From DAOUVR01 sp034430535 (GTDB lineage Bacteria; Chloroflexota; Dehalococcoidia; E44-bin15), in NCBI GenBank assembly GCA_964443325.1, contig CAYUCL010000005.1:1-64000 (forward strand): a stretch of 64,000 bases of DNA, given 5' to 3'. The position numbers and the translations under genes were made by a program. The notes beneath the pieces were generated by a model that made no database searches, was not told the DNA's origin, and saw only the letters and a program-made list of their open reading frames with translations. Positions 7,474 through 16,495 of the stretch are shown piece by piece (within the stretch, counting starts at the first letter, position 1; each line of letters opens with the position of its first letter).

Positions 7474-9225
7474 TCATACCCGAGGTTCAACTGGCACAAG
7501 AGCCCTCTGAACCAATTTCTCCAGGGTATCCAGGCTAAATGGCTTGGACAGGTAGTCAATAGCCCCCAACTTCATCGACTCAACTGCTGTCTCCCACGAG
7601 GGATACGCAGTAATTAGTATCCCTTGCAGCTGTGGTCTTCGTGCTCTGGCTTCCCTTAATACCTCAATCCCATCCTTATCCGGCAACTTGAAGTCAAGTA
7701 TCGCCACGCCGAAGTCTCTTTCCTCAATCGCTTCTAACGCCTCCTCACCTCGCTCCACAGCCTCTACAGTGTAGCCGGCGTTAGTTAGCCAATCTCTTAA
7801 GGCCTCCCTGAGAATCGCTTCATCATCCACTATCAGTATTGGTTTCAGTTCGGCAGCCCTTCCTATTGCTTCCTGGCGTGCTACGACTGCTCTCTCCTTC
7901 AGCTTCAAATCAGCTTCTCTGGCAGCGTTTACAATCTGAGAGACCAGAGGAGAAGCAGTGAGCATGGGATGGGTACCCATTGGAGAAGTAACCATCCTTT
8001 CCGCAGTCATGCCGTTGGCAATAGCCGAAGCCATTACATTTGACACCTCACCGGCAGTTACACCACCACAGGCCTCACCACCTATGATCTTTCCCGACCT
8101 TTGCTCAAAGATGAGCCTGATCCGCATTTCTCTGGCACCTGGCATTGATCCCGGGTGCTTGTCTATCGCGGATGCCTCCCCGACAGCGATACTGTAACCA
8201 TCCTTTTTTGCCATTCTCTCGGTGAGCCCGGCAACTCCAATGGCAGTATCACCAATCACGGTGCCGAACACGCCCATAGTCCCATCGTTGCTCTGCTGCA
8301 GTCCAAAGAGGTTAGCGACAGCAATCCGAGCTTCTCTGGTAGCTATCGAAGCCAAGCGTATCGGGACAGCTTTCCTGGTGAAAAAGCAGAACTTCTCAGC
8401 ACAATCGCCGATGGCAAAAATATCAGGGTCACTGGTCCTCATGTACTGGTCAACCATTATCCCTTTAAACTCACCGATGCCAAGCCCGGCATCACGAGCC
8501 AGCTCATTGTTAGGGGTCACGCCGATGGAAAGAATTACCACATCTGCCTTGAACCGCAGACCCTTCTCACACTCCACATGATCCACCTTCCCATCCCCTT
8601 TGATTGATTCCACCCGACAACTCGTATGCACCTGCACACCATGCTCTCTAAGCGCATCCTCAATTCGAATGCAGAAGTAATCATCGCAGTTCATAAGGAG
8701 GCAGTGCTCCAATAATTCGACCACTGTCACATTCAACCCCATCTTGTGACACTCATCAGCAAATTCGGCACCGATGAAGCCACCACCAATAATGACGACA
8801 TCCTTGGCTTGCTTCAGAGCGTCCTGTAGTTTCTGGAGATAGTCCGGGTCCTTTCTGATGGCGAAGACATTGGCTAAATCGCTCCCAGGTATAGGCGGCA
8901 CCACCGGTCGTGAACCAGTGGCTAGAATCAGCCTGTCATAGCCAATAGTCTCACCCTTAGCAGTGGTCACCGTCTTGGCTCCCCTATCAATAGAAGTAAC
9001 CTCGCCAACTATCAGTTCAGCATCTCCGAGGAGAGCGTCAGGCATCACATTCTTGTCTATAGACTCTAATGTTCCCATGATATAAGGGATACCACAAGGA
9101 ACAAGAACCTTTTGCTCCTTCCTAATGACGATAATCTTATCAAGCTTATACAGCTTTTGAGCAGTGACCGCTGCTTCAAGGCCACCAGCGCTTCCTCCCA
9201 CGATAACAACATCAGCTTTTTTCAT
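7474..9225 (-). CDS. FAD-dependent NAD(P)-disulfide oxidoreductase fused to a receiver domain
   Basis: Residues 1 to about 450 are a pyridine nucleotide-disulfide oxidoreductase of the CoA-disulfide reductase/NADH oxidase type: FAD-binding VIVGGSAGGLEAA, active-site Cys in LVPCGIPY, NAD-binding VIIGGGFIGAEFA, second FAD motif DIFAIGDCAE and a dimerisation domain. Residues about 458-580 are a full response-regulator receiver: LIVDDEA, phospho-Asp in VAILDFKLPD, ITAYPS and SKPFS. The enzyme ends shortly after the receiver, with no DNA-binding domain. The fusion suggests that phosphorylation tunes an electron-transfer enzyme (inference). It is sited between the hydrogenase maturation protease and a receiver protein in the Hdr/Fdh operon. 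No kinase is fused; the cognate kinase is unknown. Confidence 0.9.
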   Translation of the reverse strand: MKKADVVIVGGSAGGLEAAVTAQKLYKLDKIIVIRKEQKVLVPCGIPYIMGTLESIDKNVMPDALLGDAELIVGEVTSIDRGAKTVTTAKGETIGYDRLILATGSRPVVPPIPGSDLANVFAIRKDPDYLQKLQDALKQAKDVVIIGGGFIGAEFADECHKMGLNVTVVELLEHCLLMNCDDYFCIRIEDALREHGVQVHTSCRVESIKGDGKVDHVECEKGLRFKADVVILSIGVTPNNELARDAGLGIGEFKGIMVDQYMRTSDPDIFAIGDCAEKFCFFTRKAVPIRLASIATREARIAVANLFGLQQSNDGTMGVFGTVIGDTAIGVAGLTERMAKKDGYSIAVGEASAIDKHPGSMPGAREMRIRLIFEQRSGKIIGGEACGGVTAGEVSNVMASAIANGMTAERMVTSPMGTHPMLTASPLVSQIVNAAREADLKLKERAVVARQEAIGRAAELKPILIVDDEAILREALRDWLTNAGYTVEAVERGEEALEAIEERDFGVAILDFKLPDKDGIEVLREARARRPQLQGILITAYPSWETAVESMKLGAIDYLSKPFSLDTLEKLVQRALVPVEPRV

Positions 9226-9273
9226 TTTTGCCCTCCTATATAGATTTTACCAAACGAAGATTAATCTGTTTAA

Positions 9274-9741
9274 TCATGCATCCTGATGCCCACTTAGGTC
9301 TTCAATAATCATGCTAACACAGACAGGGATCGCCTCTCTCACCTTGGGCGTACATTCCTCGCTGAAGGTGCTTGCATCTGCCACCTCGATGGCAAAGATA
9401 ACGATCTGCTGGGGCAATGATAGTCCCAACCTTTTGCCAAGTTCAAGAGCAGTAGCCAAGTTGACGTCATGTGGCGAGGCAGCGTGCCTGGTGAAATCAA
9501 GCTCTTCAGGATCAAGCCGATAAATCCGTCCCGCTTCTCCTTCTATTGTTTGAATGGCGTCAATGATGATGGCTCTATCATAGCCAGTGAGCAGATCAAG
9601 CATACCCAAGCCAGCCACACTGGCCTCTCTAAGTGTTACCTTTTGCTGGCCAACATTGCCTTCTAGTTCTTCGACTACGCGAAGGCCAATGGCATCATCA
9701 CTTAGGATTGGGTTGCCCAGCCCCAGGACCAGTGTCTTCAT
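9274..9741 (-). CDS. [NiFe] hydrogenase maturation protease (HycI/HyaD family)
   Basis: Endopeptidase that removes the C-terminal tail of a hydrogenase large subunit after nickel insertion. It starts with the family hallmark LVLGLGNPILSDDAIG and keeps the metal-binding acidic positions (DDAIG, IIIDAIQ) and the His of SPHDVNL; its ~155 residues are the normal length. ATG 9741 is preferred over GTG 9747 because AGGCGGTGAG sits directly before it. It lies 45 bases after the MvhA remnant. Both hydrogenase large subunits of this window are broken, so it either serves a hydrogenase encoded elsewhere or is a leftover. Confidence 0.9.
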   Translation of the reverse strand: MKTLVLGLGNPILSDDAIGLRVVEELEGNVGQQKVTLREASVAGLGMLDLLTGYDRAIIIDAIQTIEGEAGRIYRLDPEELDFTRHAASPHDVNLATALELGKRLGLSLPQQIVIFAIEVADASTFSEECTPKVREAIPVCVSMIIEDLSGHQDA

Positions 9742-9785
9742 TCTCACCGCCTGTCAAGCATTATGATCCTTGCTCTTGTCCACCG

Positions 9786-10806
9786 CTAGTTTGCGAAACG
9801 GCACAGCGTTTGCACCACCTCTCCCTTGCTATTATATATTACCACTTCCAACGGCATCTGCCCAGGAATGGTGTGGGTGGCACAGGCCATGCACGGGTCA
9901 TAGGCGCGGAACGCCATCTCAATCATTTTCAGCAAACCTTCGGTCGCTTCTTGCCCTTTCTTGATCAAACCCTGGGCTGCTCTTCTGATCGACATGTTCA
10001 TGGCAGGATTGTTTTGCACTGTAGCAACAATCAGGTTCACCCCTGTGACAATGCCCTTATCATCGGTCATATAGTGATGAAAGAGGGTGCCACGAGGGGC
10101 TTCAACCACTCCCACCCCCTCATCCGGAGTGGCTGTAGGGATGGTGCGAACATTGGGATCGGCGATCTCCTTGTCCTGACACAGCTCTAGCAGCCTCTCG
10201 GCAGCATATAGTATTTCAATAAGCCTCGCCCAGTGGAAGGCCAATGTGAGATGAACCGGCTTACCTCCAAGGGTTTGGTACATTCTCTCATATTCCTCCT
10301 GCGCCAGGGGGGTTGCCATTCCATCTGCTACGTTGAGCCTAGCCAGAGAGTTCACTCGGTAGACCCCGCTTTCCTTACCATCAACCAGCCCTTTCCAGCC
10401 CACTTTTTTCAGGAAGGGGAACTTTAGATAGGACCATGGTTCAGTATGCTCCGATATATGCTCAAGATAGTCGGCTGCCTTGAACCTTGCGGTTTCTTTA
10501 CCGTCTGGGTCAACTACACGAATATCGCCTTCGTAGAAGTTCACCTTGTTGTTGTCATCCACAAGGCCCATGTAGTAGCTATTCATTGTGTAGATGCCAC
10601 CCGTGATCAAATCGAGATATTCCTTGTTAGCCAATACCAGGTCGTCGAACAGCTTCAGCCCGAACTTGGCAAACTCTACCAGGCTCTTCGCTTTGTCTTC
10701 AAAGTCGTTTTGGGGCATACTGTCTTCGCGAGGTGCCAGCCAGGTCAGCGGCAGCATAGGAACACCAGTTGCACAGGAACCCCACAATTTTTGGTTCAAA
10801 GCTCAT
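9786..10806 (-). pseudogene. Deletion-fused remnant of MvhD-MvhA (group 3c hydrogenase)
   Basis: The minus strand opens at ATG 10806 (AAAGGAGG before it) with the start of MvhD: MSFEPKIVGFLCNWCSYAAA up to QYAP, nearly identical to the intact mvhD at 14524. At about 10708 the match breaks off and the sequence turns, in another frame, into the last ~310 residues of a hydrogenase large subunit: FEDKAKSLVEF, VGVVEAPRGTLFHHY, the nickel motif DPCMACATH and a 28-residue C-terminal tail. Missing are most of mvhD, all of mvhG and the N-terminal part of mvhA with its first CxxC, so no active hydrogenase can form. The MvhD frame stops at 10699; the large-subunit frame is open from ATG 10718 and a fragment could still be translated. 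Confidence 0.85.
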
Positions 10807-10858
10807 ATCAGAACCTCCTTTACTCGCGTTAAGATTTGTTCAGTAGTGAAATGTTTGC

Positions 10859-12085
10859 TCACAATGGCGCCGCCAGGGCAAAATCAACTGCGTCCAGTGT
10901 TAGCTCTCCATCCGTAACCGTTCGCAACGGAGGCATATCGGTCACATCCATTCCCGGCTCGTGGTGAAAGATGTCAGCTAGCTCCCTGTTGAGCATGAAG
11001 ATCAAGAGAGACAGAGGAAGCTCCATGGGGCAAACATCCTGACACTGACCACAGTTAACACAGGAGTCCATCACGTGGGTTGCCCTGATCATGGGGAACA
11101 AGGGGTCGGGCGGCACCTCTCCACCAGCCACCATGCCTCTATCTGCCTCCAAGATGCACTCCTTGCAATAGCAAATGGGACAGGCATCGCGGCAACCAAA
11201 GCACTTGATGCACTGGTTGAATTGGCCGAACCAGTAGTCGAATCTTTCATCACAACTCATCTGTCTAAAGGGAGCGAAATCCTTCGCCTGCCAGTTGCGT
11301 GCCGCCTCGACCGCTGCTTCATCCTCCTTTCTCCGCATTTCCACCGCGGACTCATCTGCCTTTTCTATGCTGATGACGCCAGCCTTCACCGCCTCATCGA
11401 CGAAATCAGACCCCTTATCGGAGCAGACCTCGACGAAAGTGGTCTTCCCATCCTTTGTCCCCCACTTGCCACACGCGATGTCTGCCATGGTGGGGATATT
11501 GGTGTGGCATCTGCGGCAGTTGTCCCTCCTCCCGAACCCTTTTTCTTCCAGCTCCGCTAAATCCCTCTGCTTCTCGGAGCCATCCTTCAAGCTGATGGTG
11601 AGCTTGCCATCTTCGATATCTTCCTTGACGACATCAGCGGGGTCTACCCCGAATTCTTCCGCCATCATCACCTTCGCCTTCGCCGAGGGCAGGGTGCCGG
11701 TGCAATTTAGGCCGATGAGCAGCAGGTTATCAAGATTGATCTGGGTTCGCTTGGCGAGCTCGATAATGGCCTTGGCGTCGCACGGTTTGCAGACCACGGC
11801 TATCTTCAGATTGGCAGCACCGTCGAGATACTCCTTGACGAAGCGGGCAATGTTGGGGGAGGCGCAGTGTAGCGACCCCACAGTCCCGATTACTTCCTCT
11901 GGATCGGTGATTAACACCGGGATACCATCATACCTGTTGCCACCTCTGGCCTTTAGCGCCAGTGCTGCATCTACGCATTTACTTTCCAAGGCAAATTTGA
12001 GCAGCGTGCCAACCACACCCCCGTGTTCCGCCTTATCCACTATCGCCTGATCCGTGGAGCGAGCAATACACATGTCTCCCTTCAT
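10859..12085 (-). CDS. fdhB: Formate dehydrogenase beta subunit / F420-hydrogenase beta family (FdhB)
   Basis: A 408-residue iron-sulfur flavoprotein subunit that carries electrons between FdhA and the Hdr module. The N-terminal half has the FrhB/FdhB-type fold (CKPCDAKAIIELAKR, LIGLNCTGTLP, RDNCRRCHTNIPTMADI). The C-terminal third holds two [4Fe-4S] sites: CIKCFGCRDACPICYCKEC and CVNCGQCQDVCPMEL. It overlaps fdhA by ATGA. Family knowledge: FdhB partners FdhA in cytosolic F420- or Hdr-linked formate dehydrogenases. In this operon the likely acceptor is MvhD/HdrA rather than F420 (inference). Confidence 0.88.
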   Translation of the reverse strand: MKGDMCIARSTDQAIVDKAEHGGVVGTLLKFALESKCVDAALALKARGGNRYDGIPVLITDPEEVIGTVGSLHCASPNIARFVKEYLDGAANLKIAVVCKPCDAKAIIELAKRTQINLDNLLLIGLNCTGTLPSAKAKVMMAEEFGVDPADVVKEDIEDGKLTISLKDGSEKQRDLAELEEKGFGRRDNCRRCHTNIPTMADIACGKWGTKDGKTTFVEVCSDKGSDFVDEAVKAGVISIEKADESAVEMRRKEDEAAVEAARNWQAKDFAPFRQMSCDERFDYWFGQFNQCIKCFGCRDACPICYCKECILEADRGMVAGGEVPPDPLFPMIRATHVMDSCVNCGQCQDVCPMELPLSLLIFMLNRELADIFHHEPGMDVTDMPPLRTVTDGELTLDAVDFALAAPL

Positions 12086-14112
12086 TCCTTAACCTCCATC
12101 TTAACCGAACATACCTTCATCTCTGCACACTTACAGCCGGGGTCTAGGGCTGGGTTGGTGAGCACATTGGCGAGGGAATTGGGAAAGTGAAACGGGACGA
12201 ATACCAATCCCGGTTGTACGCGGTCGGTCACCCTAGCTTCTGCCTCAATGCTGCCCCGCCTGGTGGTTAAGGTGACCACATCTTTCTCTTTGATCCCTTC
12301 CTTAGCCGCGTCATCGGGGTTGACTTCCACAAAGCCACGCGGGACCTCATCGAGTAGCTTAGGTGTCCTCCGTGTCATGTGCCCTGTATGGTAGTGGAAG
12401 ATGCTCCTCCCAGTGGTCAGGAAGTAAGGATACTCTTCGTCGGGCAGCTCTGCCGGGGGCTTATACTCCACTGCCATGAAGTGTCCCAGGCCATCTGGGG
12501 TGTTGAACTTCTCCAGGAACATGGTGGGCGTCCCCGGGTGGTCCTCTGCTGGGCAGGGCCAGTGGATGCCAGCGATCGCCTTTTCCAGCCTTTCATAGGT
12601 TATACCCTTATATGAGGGCACGCAGCTTCTTATCTCTTCAAATATCTCCCCAGCCGAGGTAAAGCCAAATTTATCGCTCTGGCCCATCCTCTCGGCTAAC
12701 TGGCATATAGCCCACCAGTCGGGCTTGGCCTCACCAGGGGGATCGATGACCTTGTTTATCTTCTGCACCCGCCGGTCTATCCAGGTGTGGGTGGCTTCCC
12801 GTTCCACCCAGGTGGCGGCGGGCAGGACTACATGGGCTATCTTGCTTATCTCAGTGGGAAATATTTCCTGAACTACTAAGAAATCGAGCTTCCCCAATAC
12901 CTTTCGCAGATTATTAACATCAGGTATCACCATCAGGGGGTCTGCCCCGACAATGTAAAGGTAGGAGAGGTTGTACAGCATGTCGATGTAGGTAATGCCG
13001 GGCTTGGTAGGCAGGTTTTCCACCTTCCAGGCCTCTTCAAAGAACTTAGCTGAATCATCACCCACGCGCTTGAAGCCGGGGTAGAAAACGCAAAGGCAGC
13101 CCATGTCACCGCCGCCTTCACCATTTATCTGGCCTCTCATGGAGTTTACCCCGCTGCCTGGCTTGCCAGCATGCCCGCACAGAAGCGCCAGGTCTGCATG
13201 GACCTTAACATTGTCGCCGCCTACTATATGTTGGCATATGCCCTGGTCATAGAGTATGCAGCCCCGCTCCGCTTTGGCATAGGTGATGGCCGCTTCCTTC
13301 ACCTTCTCTATTGGTACACCAGTGAGTTCCTCTGCCTGCTTTAAGTCCACTTTGGAGAGGAACTCGCGCAGCGCATCGAAATCCGCGGTGCGCGATGCAA
13401 TGAAATCTTTATTCTCCAGGCCCTCGTCGAGGATGATTTTCATCATAGCGTTTATCAGGGCTACATCCGTCCCCGACTTCAACTGCAGGTGGATATCGGC
13501 CAGATACCTCGCCGTATTGGTCTTCCTGGGGTCAGTGTAGATCACCTTGGCGCCCTTGGCCCTTGCACGTGCCACCCTCCTGGCGATCATGGGGAAAGTC
13601 TCCTTCAGGTTAACGCCGGCAAGAAAGATGCAATCAGCATTCACAATCTCTTCCTGGCTGGTCTGCATCACTCCGGAGCCCATCATGGGAACTAATCCAG
13701 CCACCGCCGAAGAATGGCATAATCTGCCACAGTATTCCACGTTATTGGTTCCCATTACTACGCGGGTGAACTTCTGCATCACATAAGCATCCTCATTGCT
13801 ACCCCGGCACGAGGCGATGAAGCCAAAGTTATCCGGTGTGGCCTCCTTCAGTCTGGAGGCGATCAGGTCAAGCGCTTCATCCCAGGAAGCCTCCTTGAGA
13901 TCGCCGTTTCTTCTTACGAGAGGCGTCTTAAGCCTTTCCTCGCTGTAGAGGTACTCGTAGGCATTCTTGCCTTTGGGGCAGTTCGTCCCTTCGTTTATGG
14001 GGTGCTCCTTCCATGGCTCCTGCCCAATTATCCTGCCATCTTCAACTACCAGGTAGAGACCGCACCCACAACTACAATAGGGACATATAGTAGGCACATA
14101 TTCAATGCTCAT
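12082..14112 (-). CDS. fdhA: Formate dehydrogenase alpha subunit, Mo/W-bis-MGD enzyme (Cys type)
   Basis: Catalytic subunit oxidising formate to CO2. The N terminus has the [4Fe-4S] site Cys10, Cys13, Cys17 and Cys45 (CPYCSCGC ... NCPKGK). The metal ligand position is Cys132 in YCGRLCHSS, where many homologs have selenocysteine, so this one is the Cys form although the genome makes Sec. Further marks are the MGD-binding region (GANLKETFP-like GVNLKETFP, GQINGEGGGDMG) and the C-terminal GRSIFHYHTGHMTRR with the molydopterin dinucleotide-binding domain. At 676 residues it is the usual size for soluble FdhA. It overlaps mvhD by 11 bases and fdhB by 4. No Tat signal, so it is cytosolic. Confidence 0.92.
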   Translation of the reverse strand: MSIEYVPTICPYCSCGCGLYLVVEDGRIIGQEPWKEHPINEGTNCPKGKNAYEYLYSEERLKTPLVRRNGDLKEASWDEALDLIASRLKEATPDNFGFIASCRGSNEDAYVMQKFTRVVMGTNNVEYCGRLCHSSAVAGLVPMMGSGVMQTSQEEIVNADCIFLAGVNLKETFPMIARRVARARAKGAKVIYTDPRKTNTARYLADIHLQLKSGTDVALINAMMKIILDEGLENKDFIASRTADFDALREFLSKVDLKQAEELTGVPIEKVKEAAITYAKAERGCILYDQGICQHIVGGDNVKVHADLALLCGHAGKPGSGVNSMRGQINGEGGGDMGCLCVFYPGFKRVGDDSAKFFEEAWKVENLPTKPGITYIDMLYNLSYLYIVGADPLMVIPDVNNLRKVLGKLDFLVVQEIFPTEISKIAHVVLPAATWVEREATHTWIDRRVQKINKVIDPPGEAKPDWWAICQLAERMGQSDKFGFTSAGEIFEEIRSCVPSYKGITYERLEKAIAGIHWPCPAEDHPGTPTMFLEKFNTPDGLGHFMAVEYKPPAELPDEEYPYFLTTGRSIFHYHTGHMTRRTPKLLDEVPRGFVEVNPDDAAKEGIKEKDVVTLTTRRGSIEAEARVTDRVQPGLVFVPFHFPNSLANVLTNPALDPGCKCAEMKVCSVKMEVKE

Positions 14113-14524
14113 CTTGCCTCCTGTTGAACGGACTTGGGCCGAGCTGTTTTATCCTTTCGGTAAAGCTGTTTACCGTCTCCGCTACCTTCGGCCCATCAGA
14201 AGCGGAGATCCATTCTAGCCTGAGTCGATCCCCCCCGATGCCTATCGCATCAAAGAAAGGCCTAAGTCCAGTAATTCTTCTTCTAGCACTCAGGTTGCCC
14301 TTTACGTAATGGCAATCTCCCGGTAAACAGCCGCAAACCAGCACACCATCGGCTCCCATAGTGAATGCCTTCGAGATTAGCCTTTCGTCTACCCTGCCAC
14401 TGCACATTATTCTTATCACCCGCACATTTGGGGCATACTTCTTCCGTGAGGTGCCAGCTAGGTCAGCGGCAGCGTAAGAGCACCAGTTACAGAAGAAGCC
14501 GACTATCTTTGGTTCAAAGCTCAT
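14102..14524 (-). CDS. mvhD: MvhD-type electron-transfer [2Fe-2S] subunit
   Basis: A 140-residue delta subunit that bridges HdrA and an electron-donating enzyme. Cys pattern FFCNWCSYAAADLAG, RIMCSGRV and GCLPGDCHY is the MvhD iron-sulfur signature. It overlaps hdrA (ATGA, 14521-14524) and fdhA (11 bases), so translation is coupled. Family knowledge: in methanogens MvhD links hydrogenase MvhAG to HdrABC; placed here between hdrA and fdhA it most likely links formate dehydrogenase to Hdr. A second copy survives only as 33 codons at 10806. Confidence 0.92.
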   Translation of the reverse strand: MSFEPKIVGFFCNWCSYAAADLAGTSRKKYAPNVRVIRIMCSGRVDERLISKAFTMGADGVLVCGCLPGDCHYVKGNLSARRRITGLRPFFDAIGIGGDRLRLEWISASDGPKVAETVNSFTERIKQLGPSPFNRRQDEH

Positions 14525-16482
14525 ACCAGCACACCTTCAATCTGTGCCATCATTTGCTGCGTGGTGAAATGTTTACTCGTTATGGCGCCGCTAGGACAAG
14601 CAGCAGCGCAAGTGCCGCAACCCTTGCACAGAGCCTCGTTAATAGAAGCAATCTTTTTCTCCTCATCAAAGGAGATTGCAGTGTAGGGGCAAAGCTCTAT
14701 GCATATTTTACAGCCAGAACAGAGTTCCTCATCAACAACCGATGTGGCAGCCTCGATCTCGACCTCGCCCTTGCTGATCATGGACAGCACCCGCGCCGCT
14801 GCCGCTGAGGCCTGAGCCACTGTGTCAGGGATGTCCTTGGGTCCCTGGCAGCAACCGGCAATGAAGATGCCATCGGTCATGGTAGCCACCGGATCCATCT
14901 TGGGATGCCTCTCCAGGAAGAAGCCATCGGCTGTCCTGCTCAGCGAAAACATTCTGGCCGTTTCCATAACATCGGCACGCGGCTCCAAAGCACTACTCAA
15001 AACTACCATATCAACGGGGATGCGCCGCTGACGGCCGATGAGAGTATCTTCGCATAGCACAATGAGCTTTCCCTCTTCCTCTAACGTTTCCGCTAAATCA
15101 GTGACCTCAGCGGCGCGTCCCCTGATGAAGTTGACTCCCTCTCTCTGAATCCGATTGTAAAATTCCTCGTAGCCCTTACCGAAACAGCGAAGGTCAATGT
15201 AAAACTGATAGATTTCGGCATCAGGGATCTTCTCCCTTATAATGTGGGAAAACTTCAACGAATACATACAACATACGCGGGAGCAATACTCATGGTAGTT
15301 TATATCTCTGCTACCGACGCAGTGTAAAATGGCCACGCTTTTTGGCTGCGAGCCATCTCTGAGCTGTAGCTTACCTCCAGTAGGGCCTGAGGCGTTACTC
15401 ATTCTTTCGAACTGGAGACCTGTATAGACGTTGTCGTAAATCCCATAACCATACTGGACTATTGGTGACGGATCAAAGGAGTCGAAACCGGTGGTAATTA
15501 TGATGGACCCGACATCCACCTCCACAAACTTCTCTGTTTGCTCAAAGTCGATGGCACCAGCTTCACAGAATTTCTCGCAAGCACGACATTTGTTCCTTAA
15601 GAAGTAAGCACAGTGATCCGGGTCTATGACTGGGACGTTAGGCACTGCCTGCGGAAAAGGCGTGAATATAGCTTTCCTAGAGCCGAGCCCAACATCGAAC
15701 TCACTGTCTGCCTTATAGGGACACTTCTCCTGGCAGACGCCACAACCGGTGCACTTATCCTCGTCCACGTAACGCGGCTTTTTCCTGATTTTAGCCTTGA
15801 AATTGCCCACGTAGCCTGAAACCTCCACAACCTCACTATATGTCATCAACTCTATGCTCTCGTGTGACCTCACCGAGGCCATCTTCGGTGTGAGTATTCA
15901 GGCTGAGCAATCGAGTGTTGGGAAGGTCTTGTCAAGCTGGGCCATATGGCCCCCGATAGATGGCTCCCTCTCTACCAAGTACACGAGGTTACCAGAGTTG
16001 GCTATCTCAAGGGCTGCCTGGATGCCGGCAATGCCGGCACCTACGACCAAGGTGTTAGGGTTGACGGGTACTTCTTTGGTCTCCAACGGTTGGTAATAGG
16101 AGACCTTTTTCACCGCAGCGTTAACCAACGCCTTGGCTTTCAGAGTTGCAAACTCACGATCTTCAGTCACCCACGCTACCTGCTCTCGGATGTTGGTCAT
16201 CTCCATCATATATGGGTTCAAGCCCGCACTAGCCATGGTGTGCCTGAAGGTCAGTTCATGGAGCCGTGGCGAGCAAGAAGCTATTACTATACGATCTAGG
16301 TTCTGTTCCTTGATGTCATTCTTGATAAGATCCTGCCCGGGGTCTGAGCAGACAAACTTGTATTCCTTGGCCACCACGACACCTTCCAAACCCCTGGCAA
16401 ACTCAGCCACCTGCTCAACATCTACCACGCTAGCAATGTTAGCTCCGCAATGACAGACATAGACGCCTATTCTTCGTTCCAT
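14521..16482 (-). CDS. hdrA: Heterodisulfide reductase subunit A, selenocysteine-containing
   Basis: FAD-dependent, electron-bifurcating core of the Hdr complex, 653 residues when the in-frame TGA at 15898-15900 is read as selenocysteine (residue 195). The sequence across it, TFPTLDCSA-U-ILTPKM, matches the family, where this place is normally Cys. Before it: N-terminal VCHCGANI and FAD-binding VVGAGIAGIQAAL and SIGGHMAQLDKTFP. After it: FeS motifs CTGCGVCQEKCPYKA and CRACEKFCEAGAI, and two C-terminal [4Fe-4S] sites (CSGCKICIELCP, CKGCGTCAAACP). Start ATG 16482 with AGGGGG upstream, 13 bases after hdrB. It ends in ATGA overlap with mvhD. Without Sec decoding the product would be a useless 194 residues. 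Confidence 0.93.
15869..15893 (-). promoter_or_regulatory. Putative bacterial SECIS hairpin of hdrA
   Basis: Directly after the TGA on the minus strand, CACCGA (15890-15885) pairs with TCGGTG (15876-15871) around the loop AGATGGCC; CT/AG adds two pairs beyond a CA bulge. The stem begins 7 bases after the UGA, the region where bacterial SECIS elements sit so that SelB can bind. Structure was judged by eye. Confidence 0.6.
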
Positions 16483-16495
16483 TCTATCCCCCTTG

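Noticed and set aside
11295..12050. A 251-residue frame on the plus strand opposite fdhB
   Set aside because: It has no recognisable motif and lies fully inside a well-supported gene; its Ser/Leu-rich content is typical of an antisense shadow.
12082..14112. FdhA as a third selenoprotein
   Set aside because: The metal-ligand position is a TGC/TGT Cys (residue 132) and no in-frame TGA occurs, so it is the Cys form.
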